Source of the DNA: Sipunculus nudus
Taxonomy: Eukaryota; Annelida; Sipuncula; Golfingiida; Sipunculidae
Direction of reading: 5' to 3'
Length of the DNA: 64,000 bases
Assembly: GCA_026874595.1 (NCBI GenBank)
Contig: CM049310.1
Location: 66,666,056 to 66,730,055 of the forward strand
The notes under the pieces were generated by a model, which did not search any database, was not told the origin of the DNA, and saw only the letters and a list, made by a program, of their open reading frames with translations. Made by a program: the position numbers and the translations under genes. Below are positions 42,101 to 54,985 of this stretch, piece by piece. Positions within the stretch are counted from its first letter, which is position 1, and each line of letters opens with the position of its first letter.

Positions 42101-43540
42101 CCTGTTCTTTTGTCTCATATGTCATTCTACGGGCCACATATTCTCAGCAATGTCCCTGAGAGTCATTCCATTAATAGAAAACCGACAATATGTTCTGTTC
42201 TTGGCCACAATTTTGCCACAATCACCTTGAAACTTTCAGAGATGATTGACAACCAAAATTCTAGGTGTCCTATTATTTTTTGGTCCAATTAGGTCAAAGG
42301 TCAAGGTCATCAAAACTTCTTAAAACGGTTTTTTCTTCATATCTTTATGACTATTAGTCGTATCTACTTCAACGATAGCTCGTTTTAATCGTCATTCCAA
42401 GGCCTGTCATCTGGTGGGTAGCTGACTCAAATTTACCGTAACCATGGGTACAAAATATGGGGTAAAAGTCACAATATTCGAAAATAAGGGGTCTTATATT
42501 TCTAAATTGGCCAGTTTTAAAGCTAGAGAGATCTAGTATTTTGCATCAGGTAGCATTCAACTAGTACTACAAGATTTTATTAAAGGCTTGCAGTATCTCG
42601 TAAAATATCTCGTGAATAGAGATATTTCGAGATTTCATTCATCTTGCGCCAAAGGCCACATTATTGTAGAAATCTTTTTGAAACTGTCATATCATAAGTC
42701 CTACGATAGTATCTCGAAATCTTTTTTCATTTTTTGAATATGGCTGCTAGGGGGCGCTGCACACGACCCTCACACACATATCATTACATTAGCCATATCT
42801 CTAAAACCCAAAGCCTCAATTACATAATTTATAGCTTATTTTTTTCCTCTGAGTCTTCTCCATAATCTGATAATGTCGTCTTGTCTCAATCTTGTGTCAC
42901 TTTGTCAGTGTGTCAGTCTGTTTGTCAGTTGTCCTCAAATTCGCCTGCTTGCTGGTTCTTGCGTCTCACATATAGCATTCTACAGGCCACAGTCTTTAAA
43001 GAAGCATTTGAAAACTGATGCATATTATGTTTTACAGAAATATCTCAAAACTTATATTTCATTTTCCGGATATGGCCGCTAGGTTGCGCTGCACATGACC
43101 CTCACACACATATCATTATATTGACCATATCTCTAAAACCCAAAGCCTCAATTACAGAAACTATGGTTTATTTTCTTTCCCTGAGTCTTCTCCATGACCT
43201 AATAATGTAATCTGGTCTCAATCTTGTGTTGCTTTGTCAGTGTGTCTGTCTGTTTGTCAGTTGTCCTCAAATCCGCCTGCTTGCTGGTTTTTGCGTCTCA
43301 TATATAGCATTCTACAGGCCACAGTTTTTCAGGAATCCTTTTAAAACTGGTACATCTTATGTGTTACACTTATATCTCCAAAAAGATTTTATATTTCCCG
43401 GATATAGCCACTAGGGGGCCCTGCACTTTCACCGCCCCAACATATCATGTTTTGCCATATCTCCAAAATTATAAACCTTATCTACATAAACTATCGTTAA
43501 TTTTGCTATTCTTTACCTTCGGCACTTTTGTCTGGTAATC
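37561..43540 (+). repeat. Composite array C2 (330-bp units and spacer pieces)
   Basis: Mostly 330-bp units with CTCF-like motifs near 38130, 38465, 39687, 40905, 41232, 41563, 41893, 42747, 43074 and 43408. AGGTCA clusters are at 39225-39250 and near 40550. Hairpin units recur near 38978, 39040, 40306 and 40366. No gene seen. Confidence 0.8.
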
Positions 43541-46500
43541 TGTTATCACAGATGTGTCAATATGTCTATCTGTTTGTCTTTTGTGGTCAGTTTTGTCTGC
43601 TTCCTCGTTGTTTTGTCTGTTATTTCATTTTACAGGCCACAACTTCTCAGCAAACGCTGAGGGTCATTCAAATAATAGAAAACCCACCGTATGTTCTGTC
43701 TGTCCGTCTGTCTCTCATTTCAACTTCCGGCAAGCGCTCGACCTCTGGTCGTCTAGATTGTTTGTCTGTGGACTCTCTACAGGCCACAATTTTGCAGCAA
43801 TAGCTTTCCATCTGACAAAGCTGGTCAAGAATCAAAATTCCAGGAAGCCTATTGTTTTTGGTCAATATAGGTCAAAGGTCAAGGTCAAGGTCATCAAAAG
43901 TATACAAACGGTTTTTTCTTCATATCTTTGTTACTATTAGTCGTATCTACTTCAAACATAGCTCATTTTAATTGCCATTCCAAGGCCTTTCTTCTGGTGT
44001 GTAGCAGCTTCAAATTGGCCGTAACCATGGTTACGAATTTTTGGGAAAAATTCATGATATTCGAAAATCTGGGGTCTTATTTTTCTAACTTTGTCATTTT
44101 TAAAGCTAGAGAGGTCTAGTTTTTTGCATCAGGTAGCATTTAATAAGTTCTGCACGATTTTATTAAAATTCTCGCGATATCTCGTATAATATCTCGTCAA
44201 ACGAGATATTTCGAGATTTCAGTAATCGTGCCCAAGAGGTCACAGTTTTGCAGGAATCTTTTTGAAACTGACATATCGTAAGTCCTACACTATTATCTCG
44301 AAATTGTTTTTCCATTTTTTGAATGCAGGTGGCGCTGTATACAAACCTCCCCAACATATCATGTTTTGGCCATATCTCCAAAACTGTGAGCCTCAATTAC
44401 ATAAACTACAGCTTATTTTCATCCTCTGAGTCTTTTCTAAATCCTGGTGTAGTCATTTCGACTCAATCTTGAGTCACTTTGTCAGTGTGTCCGTCTGTTT
44501 CTCAGTTGTCCTCAAATTTGCTTGCTTGCTTGCCGGTTCATGCGTCTTACATATAGCATTCTACAGGTCCCAGTTTTCAAAGAATCCTTTTAAAACTATT
44601 ACATTTTATGTCTTACACTAATATCTCGAAACTAATTTTTCATTTTCCAGATATGGCCGCTAGGGGGCGGTGCACTCAAACTTCCACAACATATCATTTT
44701 TTGCCCATATCTCCAAAACTATAAACCTAATTTACATAAACTATAGCTTATTATCTTTCTCTGAGGTTTCTCCATCACATGATTAAGTCAACTGGTCTCA
44801 ATCTTTGGTCAGTTTGTCAGTATGTTTGTCTGTTTGTCAGTTGTCCTCAATTTCACCTGCTTCCTGGTTCTTGCGTCTCACATGTAGTATTCTACTGGCC
44901 ACAATTTTGCAAGAATCGCTTTGTAACTTACACTTGTCATATTTCGTAATGATATCTGGAAGCCCTATGTTTATTTTTCAAATAAGTCAAAGGTCAAGGT
45001 GATGGAAACATATCAACATTTTTTTTCTTCAGAACTTTGTTAATATTGATCCTATCTTTACAAACTAGGGATTATTTTCTTTCACTTTGACATTGATCGT
45101 TTATCTTTCTAACTTAACGTCATTTCCGGCAAGCGCGTGACCTCTGGTCATCTAGTTTGTTGCTTGCCGGAAATCTTCGATTTCTGCAAGCAGGTTGGTC
45201 AGTCGCGGATGTCTGTTTGTCTGTTTGTTTGTTTGTCTGTCTGTCTGTGTACTCTCTACAGGCCACAATTTTCCAGCAATTGCTTTCAAACTTATACAGC
45301 TGGTAGACAAGCAAAAGTCCTGGAGGCCTATTGTTTTTGGGCATTATAGGTCAAATGTCAAGGTCAAGGTCATCAAAAGTATACAAAACGGTTTTTTGTT
45401 CATATCTGTGTTAATATTGGTCGTATCTACTTCAACGGTAGCTCATTTTAATCGTCATTCCAAGGCCTGTCTTCTGGTGTGTAGCTGACTCAATTTGCGG
45501 TTACCATGGTAACGCATTTTTGGGGAAAAGTGCTCATATTTTTCTAAATTTGTCAGTTTTAAAGCTACAGAGGTCTAGTTTTTTGCTTAAGGTAGCATTC
45601 ACCTAGAACTACAAGATTCTATTAAGAGTCTCGCAATATCTCGTATAATATCTCGTTTGACGAGATATTTCGAGATTTCAGTAATCTTGCCCTGGAGGCC
45701 ACAGTTTTGCAGGAATCTTTTTAAAACTGGCATATCTTAAGTCCTACACTATAATCTCGAAATCAATTTTTCATTTTTTTAATTCGGCCGCTAGGGGGCG
45801 CTGGGTACAAACCTATCCAACATATCATGTTTTGGCAATATCTCCAAAATTATAAGCCTCAATTACAAAAACTATAGTTTATTTTTTTCATCTAAGTCTT
45901 CTTCATGAACTCGTTTAGTCATCTGGTCTCAATCTTGTGTCACTTTGTCTGTGTGTCCGTCTGTTTCTCAGTTGTACTCAAATCCGCTTGCTTGCCGGTT
46001 CTTGCGTCTCACATATAGGATTCTACAGGACACAGTTTTGAAAGAATCTTTTAAAACTATAACATCTTATGTCTCACACTAATATCTCGAAACGGATTTT
46101 TCATTTTCCAGAATTGGCCGCTAGGGGGCGGTGCACTCAAACTTGCACAACATATCATTTTTTGGCCATATCTCCAAAACTATAAACATCATTTACATAA
46201 ACTATAGCTTATTTTCTTCCTCTGGGTCTTTCCAAAATCCTGGTGTATTCATTTGGTCTCAATCTTGAGTCACTTTGTCTGTGTGTCCGTCTGTTTCTCA
46301 GTTGTCCTCAAATTCGCTTGCTTGCCGATCTTGCGTCTCACGTATAGCATTCTACAGGCCACAGTTTTGAAAAAATCCTTTTAAAACTATTACATCTTAT
46401 GTCTTACACTAATATCTCGAAACCGATTTTTCATTTTCCAGAATTGGCCGCCAGGGGGCGGTGCACTCAAACTTGCACAACATATCATTTTTTGGCCATA

Positions 46501-48410
46501 TCTCCAAAACTATTAACCTCATTTACATAAATTATAGCTTATTATCTTCCTCTTAGGTTTCTTCATAACATGATTAAGTCATCTGTTCTCAATCTTGGGT
46601 CAGTATGTTTGTTGCTTGCCGGAAATCTTCGATTTCTGCAAGCAGGTTGGTCAGTCGCGGATGTCTGTTTGTCTGTTTGTTTGTTTGTCTGTCTGTCTGT
46701 CTGTGTACTCTCTACAGGCCACAATTTTGCGACAATTGTCTTTAAACTTATACAGCTGGTAGACAAGCAAAAGTCCTCGGGGCCTATTGTTTTTGGGCAA
46801 TACAGGTCAAAGGTCAAGGTCAAGGTCATGAAAAGTATACAAAACGGTTTTTTCTTCATATCTTTGTTACTATTGGTCATATCTACTTCAAACATAGCTC
46901 ATTTTAATCGTCATTCCAAGGCCTTACTTCAAGTGTGTAGAAGCTTCAAATTGGCCGTAACCATGGTTACGAATTTGGGGAAAAAGTCATGATATTCGAA
47001 AATCTGGGGTCTTATTTTTCTAACTTTGTCATTTTTAAAGCTAGAGAGATCTAGTTTTTTGCATCAAGTAGCATTTAATAAGTACTGCACGATTTTATTA
47101 AAATGCTCGCGATATCTCGTATAATATCTCGTCAAACGAGATATTTCGAGATTTCAGTAATCGTGCCCTGGAGGTCACAGTTTTGCAGGAATCTTTTTGA
47201 AACTGACATATCGTAAGTCCTACACTATTATCTCGAAATTGTTTTTCCATTTTTGGAATGCAGCTGCTAGGTGGCGCTGTATACAAATATCCCCAACATA
47301 TCATGTTTTGGCCATATCTCCAAAACTGTGAGCCTCAATTACATAAACTATAGCTTATTTTCATCCTCTGAGTCTTTTCTAAATCCTGGTGTAGTCATTT
47401 CGACTCAATCTTAAGTCACTTTGTCAGTGTGTCCGTCTGTTTCTCAGTTGTCCTCAAATTCGCTTGCTTGCTTGCCGGTTCTTGCGTCTTACATATAGCA
47501 TTCTACATGTCCCAGTTTTCAAAGAATCCTTTTAAAACTATTACATTTTATGTCTTACACTAATATCTCGAAACTAATTTTTCATTTTCCAGATATGGCC
47601 GCTAGGGGGCGGTGCACTCAAACTTCCACAACATATCATTTTTTGCCCATATCTCCAAAACTATAAGCCTAATTCACATAAACTATAGCTTATTATCTTT
47701 CTCTGAGGTTTCTCCATCACATGATTAAGTCAACTGGTCTCAATCTTTGGTCAGTTTATCAGTATGTTTGTCTGTTTGTCAGTTGTCCTCAATTTCACCT
47801 GCTTCCTGGTTCTTGCGTCTCACATGTAGTATTCTACTGGCCACAATTTTGCAAGAATCGCTTTGTAACTTACACTTGTCATATTTCGTAATGATATCTG
47901 GAAGCCCTATGTTTATTATTCAAATAAGTCAAAGGTCAAGGTGATGGAAACATATCAACATTTTTTTTCTTCAGAACTTTGTTAATATTGATCCTATCTT
48001 TACAAACTAGGGATTATTTTCTTTCACTTTGACATTGATCGTTTATCTTACTAACTGAACATCATTTCCGGCAAGCGCGTGACCTCTGGTCATCTAGTCT
48101 GTTTGTCAGTTGTCCTCGATTTCGCCTGCTTCCTGGTTCTTGCGTCTCACATGTAGCATTCTACTGGCCACAGTTTTGCAGGAATCGTTTTGTAAATTAC
48201 ACTTGTCATATATCGTGATGATATCTGGAAGCCCTATGTTTATTATTCAAATAAGTTAAAGATCAAGGTCAAGGTGATCAAAATATATCAAAATCTTATT
48301 TTCTTTAGAACTTTGTTAATAATGCTTCTTTCTTCACAAACTATGGATTATTTTCTTTCACTTTGACACTGCTCGTTCATCTGACTAACTTTACATCATT
48401 TCCGGCAAGC
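43541..48410 (+). repeat. Composite array C3
   Basis: Continues the 330-bp units, with CTCF-like motifs near 44327 (partly deleted), 44657, 45788, 46121, 46448, 47266 and 47600. GTAACCATGGTTAC is found at 44021-44034 and 46957-46970. Boundary motifs TTCCGGCAAGCGC lie near 43726, 45124 and 48066. No gene seen. Confidence 0.8.
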
Positions 48411-48433
48411 GCGTGACCTCAGGTCATCTAGTT

Positions 48434-48464
<31 letters not shown>

Positions 48465-51400
48465 GTACTCTCTTCAGGCCACAATTTTGCAGCAATTGTC
48501 TTTTAACTTATACAGCTGGTAGACAAGCAAAAGTCCTCGGGGCCTATTGTTTTTGGGCAATACAGGTCAAAGGTCAAGGTCAAGGTCATCAAAATTCTTA
48601 AAACGGTGTTTTCTTCATATCTTTGTCACTATTAGTCGTATCTTCTTCAAACATAGCTCATTTCAAACGTCATTCCAAGGCCAGTCATCTGGTGTGTAGC
48701 TGACTCAAATTTGCCGTAACCATGGTTACGAATTTTTGGAGAAAAGTAATGATATTCGAAAATAAGGGGCCTTATTTTTCTAACTTTGGCAGTTTTACAG
48801 CTAAAGAGGTCTAGTTTTTTGCATCAGGTAGCATTTAACAAGTACTGCAAGATTTTATTACAGGTCTCGCGATATCTCGTATAATATCTCGTCAAACGAG
48901 ATATTTCGAGATTTCAGTAATCTTGCCCTGGAGGTCACAGTTTTGCAGGAATCTTTTTGAAACTGACATAGCGTAAGTCCTACTCTATTATCTCGAAACG
49001 GTTTTTCCATTTTTTGAATGCAGCCGCTAGGTGGCGCTGTATGCAAACCTCCCCAACATATCATGTTTTGGCGATATCTCCAAAACTGTGAGCCTCAATT
49101 ACATAAACTATAGCTTATTTTCTTCCTCTGATTCTTTTCTAAATCCTGGTTGAGTCATTTTGACTCAATCTTGAGTCACTTTGTCAGTATGTCCGTCTGT
49201 TTCTCAGTTTTCATCAAACTCGCCTGCTTACCGGTTATGGCGTCTCACATATAGCATTCTACAGCTCACAGTTTTGAAAGAATCCTTTTAAAACTATTAC
49301 ATCTTATGTCTTACACTAATATCTCGAAACCGATTTTTCCTTTTCCAGAATTGGCCGCTAGGGGGCGGTGCACTCAAACTTGCACAACATATCATTTTTT
49401 GGCCATATCTCCAAAACTATTAACCTCATTTACATAAACTATAGCTTATTTTCTTCCTCTGGGTCTTTCCAAAAACCTGGTGTATTCATTTGGTCTCAAT
49501 CTTGAGTCACTTTGTCTGTGTGTCCGTCTGTTTCTCAGTTGTCCTAAAATTCGCTTACTTGCCGGTTCTTGCGTCTCACATATAGCATTCTACAGGCCAC
49601 AGTTTTGAAAGAATCCTTTTTAAACTATTACATCTTATGTCTTACACTAAAATCTCGAAACGAATTTTTCATTTTCCAGATATGGCCGCTAGGGGGCGGT
49701 GCACTCAAACTTCCACAACATATCATTTTTTGGCCATATCTCCAAAACTATTAACCTCATTTACATAAATTATAGCTTATTATCTTCCTCTTAGGTTTCT
49801 TCATAACATGATTAAGTCATCTGTTCTCAATCCTGGGTCAGTATGTTTGTCTGTTTGTCAGTTGTCCTCGATTTCGCCTGCTTCCTGGTTCTTGCGTCTC
49901 ACATGTAGCATTCTACTGGCCACAGTTTTGCAGGAATCGTTTTGTAAATTACACTTGTCATATATCGTGATGATATCTGGAAGCCCTATGTTTATTATTC
50001 AAATAAGTTAAAGATCAAGGTCAAGGTGATCAAAATATATCAAAATCTTATTTTCTTTAGAACTTTGTTAATAATGCTTCTTTCTTCACAAACTATGGAT
50101 TATTTTCTTTCACTTTGACACTGCTCGTTCATCTGACTAACTATACATCATTTCCGGCAAGCGCGTGACCTCAGGTCATCTAGTTTGTTGCTTGCCGGAA
50201 ATCTCCGATTTCGGCAAGCAGGTTGGTCAGTCGCGGATGTCTGTTTGTTTGTCTGTTTGTCTGTCTGTGTACTCTCTACAGGCCACAATTTTGCAGCAAT
50301 TGCTTTTAAACTTACACAGCTGATAGACAAGTAAAAGTCCTCGAGGCCTATTGTTATTGGGCGACATAGGTCCAAGGTCAAGGTCAAGGTCATCAAAACT
50401 TCTGAAAACGGTTTTTTCTTCATATCTTTGTAACTGTTAGTGGTATCTTCTTCAAACATAGCTCATTTTAAACGTCATTCCCAGGCCTTTCTTCTGGTGT
50501 GTAGCTCTTTCAAATTTGCCGTAACCATGGTTACGCATTTTGGGGAAAAAGTCATGATATTCTGAAATAAGGGGTCTTATTTTTCTAACTTTGTCAGTTT
50601 TAAAGCTAGAGAGGTCTAGTTTTTTGCATCAGGTAGCATTTAACAAGTACTGCAAGATTTTATTAAAAGTCTCGCGATATCTCGTACAATATCTCGTCAA
50701 ACGAGATATTTCGAGATTTCAGTAATCTTGCCCTGGAGGTCACCGTTTTGCAGGAATCTTTATGAAACTGACATATCGTAAGTCCTACACTATTATCTCG
50801 AAACGATTTTTCCATTTTTTGAATGCAGCCGCTAGGTGGCGCTGTATGCAAAGCTCCCCAACATATCATGTTTTGGCCATATCTCCAAAACTGTGAGCCT
50901 CAATTACATAAACTATAGCTTATTTTCATCCTCTGAGTCTTTTCTGAATCCTGGTGTAGTCATTTCGACTCAATTTTGAGTCACTTTGTCAGTGTGTCCG
51001 TCTGTTTCTCAGTTTTCATCAAATTCGCCTGCTTACCGGTTCTGGTGTCTCACATACAGCATTCTACAGGTCACAGTTTTGAAAGAATCCTTTTAAAACT
51101 TTTACATCTTATGTCTTACACTAATATCTCGAAAAGGATTTTTCATTTTCCAGAATTGGCCGCTAGGGGGCGGTGCACTCAAACTTGCACAACATATCAT
51201 TTTTTGGCCATATCTCCAAAACTATAAACCTCATTTACATCAACTATAGCTTATTTTCTTCCTCTGGGTCTTTCAAAAAACCTGGTGTATTCATTTGGTC
51301 TCAATCTTGAGTCACTTTGTCTGTGTGTCCGTCTGTTTCTCAGTTGTCCTCAAATCCGCTTGCTTGCCGGTTCTTGCGTCTCACATATAGCATTCTAGAG

Positions 51401-51994
51401 GCCACAGTTTTGAAAGAATCATTTTAAAACTATTACATCTTATGTCTTACACTAATATCTCGAAACTGATTTTTCATTTTCCAGAATTGGCCGCTAGGGG
51501 GCAGTGCACTCAAACTTGCACGACATATAATTTTTTGGCCATATCTCCAAAACTATAAACCTCATTTACATAAACTATAGCTTATTATCTTCCTCTGAGG
51601 TTTTTTCATAACATGATTAAGTCATCTGTTCACAATCTTGGGTCAGTTTGTCAGTATGTTGCCTGTTTGTCAGTTGTCCTCAATTTCGCCTGCTTCCTGG
51701 TTCTTGCGTCTCACATGTAGCATTCTACTGGCCACAGTTTTGCAGGAATCGTTTTGTAAATTACACTTGTCATATATAGTGATGATATCTGAAAGTCCTA
51801 TGTTTATTATTCAAATAAGTCAAAGGTCAAGGTCAAGGTGATCAAAAGATATCAAAATCTTATTATCTTTAGAACTTTGTTAATATTGGTCCTTTCTTCA
51901 CAAACTATGTATTCTTTTCTTTCACTTTGACACTGCTCGTTCATCTGACTATCTTTACATCATTTCCGGCAAGCGCGTGACCTCAGGTCATCTA

Positions 51995-52032
<38 letters not shown>

Positions 52033-53350
52033 GTACTCTCTACAGGCCACAATTTTGCAGCAATTGTCTTTTAACTTATACAGCTGGTAGACAAGCAAAA
52101 GTCCTCGGGGCCTATTGTTTTTGGGCAATACAGGTCAAAGGTCAAGGTCAAGGTCATCAAAACTTCTTAAAACGGTGTTTTCTTCATATCTTTGTCACTA
52201 TTAGTCGTATCTTCTTCAAACATAGCTCATTTTAAACGTCATTCCAAGGCCAGTCATCTGGTGTGTAGCTGACTCAAATTTGCCGTAGCCATGGTTACGA
52301 ATTTTTGGAGAAAAGTAATGATATCGAAAATAAGGGGCCTTATTTTTCTAACTTTGGCAGTTTTACAGCTAAAGAGGTCTAGTTTTTTGCATCAGGTAGC
52401 ATTTAACAAGTACTGCAAGATTTTATTACAGGTCTCGCGATATCTCGTATAATATCTCGTCAAACGAGATATTTCGAGATTTCAGTAATCTTGCCCTGGA
52501 GGTCACAGTTTTGCAGGAATCTTTTTGAAACTGACATAGCATAAGTCCTACTCTATTATCTCGAAATTGTTTTTCCATTTTTTGAATGCAGCCGCTAGGT
52601 GGCGCTGTATGCAAACCTCCCCAACATATCATGTTTTGGCGATATCTCCAAAATGTGAGCCTCAATTACATAAACTATAGCTTATTTTCTTCCTCTGAGT
52701 CTTTTCTAAATCCTGGTTGAGTCATTTTGACTCAATCTTGAGTCACTTTGTCAGTATGTCCGTCTGTTTCTCAGTTTTCATCAAACTCGCCTGCTTACCG
52801 GTTATGGCGTCTCACATATAGCATTCTACAGCTCACAGTTTTGAAAGAATCCTTTTAAAACTATTACATCTTATGTCTTACACTAATATCTCGAAACCGA
52901 TTTTTCCTTTTCCAGAATTGGCCGCTAGGGGGCGGTGCACTCAAACTTCCACAACATATCATTTTTTGGCCATATCTCCAAATCTATTAACCTCATTTAC
53001 ATAAACTATAGCTTATTTTCTTCCTCTGGGTCTTTCCAAAAACCTGGTGTATTCATTTGGTCTCAATCTTGAGTCACTTTGTCTGTGTGTCCGTCTGTTT
53101 CTCAGTTGTCCTAAAATTTGCTTACTTGCCGGTTCTTGCGTCTCACATATAGCATTCTACAGGCCACAGTTTTGAAAGAATCCTTTTTAAACTATTACAT
53201 CTTATGTCTTACTCTAAAATCTCGAAACAAATTTTTCATTTTCCAGATATGGCCGCTAGGGGGCGGTGCACTCAAACTTCCACAACATATCATTTTTTGG
53301 CCATATCTCCAAAAGTATGAACCTCATTTACATAAACTATAGCTTATTAT
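48411..53350 (+). repeat. Composite array C4 with a duplicated 1.35-kb block
   Basis: The segment 48414-49760 recurs at about 51982-53330 (offset about 3568 bp) with few differences. A shorter copy pair at 48100-48395 and 49850-50145 is nearly the same. CTCF-like motifs lie near 49025, 49360, 49686, 50829, 51162, 51493, 52596, 52921 and 53253. Confidence 0.85.
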
Positions 53351-54985
53351 CTTCCTCTGAGGATTCTCCATCACATGATTAAGTCAACTCGTCTCAATCT
53401 TGGGTCAGTTTGTCAGTATGTTTGTCTGTTTGTCAGTTGTCCTCAATTTCGCCTGCTTCCAGGTGCTTGCGTCTCACATGTAGCATTCTACTGGACAGTT
53501 TTGAAGGAATCGTTTTGTAAATTACACTTGTCATATATCATGATGATATCTGGAAGTCATATGTTTATTATTCAAATAAGTCAAAGGTCAAGGACAAGGT
53601 GATCAAAATATATCAAAATCTTATTTTCTTTAGAACTTTGTTAATTTTGGTTCATTCTTCACAAACTATGGATTATTTTCTTTCACTTTTATACTGCTCG
53701 TTCATCTGACTAACTTAACATCATTTCCGGCAAGCGCGTGACCTCAGGTCATCTTGTTTGTTTGTTTTCATATAAAGTTGTCCGTGCACTACAGGCCACA
53801 ATTTTGCTGCAATCGCCTTTAAACTTCTACAGATGTAATATGATCGACCAGAACAGAAGCCTATTGTTTTTGGTCATAATCGGTCAAAGGTCAAATTCAA
53901 GGTCATCAATAGGCCTCAAAATTGTCTATCCTTCATATCTTTGTTAAAATTAACCGTAGCCACTCAAACTGTAGCCCGTTTTATTTGCCACTGCATGGCC
54001 ACTTCCAACACTGCAAAATTGCCTATTTTCGCTGTTACCATGGTTACGCAATTTTGGGGAGAAATCATGGAAATTTGTGATATTTTTCAAATTTGCAGCA
54101 ATCGTACTGATTCTGAGATATTTTATGTAACATAAGAATATCTCGAAATTGTTTTTTCAGATTTTGGAAATGGCCGCCAGGGGGCGTTGCAGATGAAAAA
54201 ACATGAAAATTTGTTTTGGTGCTATACCTCCAGAACTATTAAACATTGGGCCATTTCCATCACAGCACCTTAAACTAGGGTCCATGGGCTTATTTTTGCG
54301 CATAGGTGCCAAAGTGCGCTTTTGCCAGATTTCTCTATTTTTGGGGTAAAACTTTTGAATTTTCAAAATATGCAGTTTTCAGCTTCTAACTCTGTCAGTT
54401 TTTATGCTAGAGAGGTCAAACTTTTTGCATCTTGTAGCCCTTGGTGAGTTCTCGGTGATCCAATCAAAAATCTTGCGAAATCTCGCACCGTTTCTCGTCG
54501 AATGAGATTTTCGCGATTTCACGGTGACATGCCCTATAGGCCACAGATATGCAGGCATCGTTTTGAAACTGACACATTTTACGTCATACATTAATATCTC
54601 GAAAGTAATTTTTCAGTTTTTGGAAAATAACCGCTAGGGGGCGCTGCACTGCAACCCCGTACCTACTATCATTGTTTAACCATATCTCCAAAACTACACG
54701 GTTTAGGTACATAAACTGTACACCATATGAATCGGCATTTCATGGCCTTTCTGCCCATGGCCACTTTTGTTTAATCATACACGGTCCCCACAAGTTTTAG
54801 CAACTTTGTAAAAAATGGAAACCCGCATGCACATATACATATGCCATCACGCATGCATGCACGCGTTTTAGTATGAATGACAGACACGCTTTCCCGTGAG
54901 TGCAAAAATTATAGCGTTCGCTGTATAAAATAAGTAACTACGGACACTCTTTGCCGGCCGGTTTGCCATTTCTGTCGCGTTATAG
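53351..54985 (+). repeat. Spacer plus diverged copy of the 1.275-kb unit
   Basis: From about 53757 the sequence follows the unit at 24650-25930 with many substitutions but the same order, including a CTCF-like CCGCTAGGGGGCGCTG at 54631. This is the oldest of the four copies. Confidence 0.8.
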
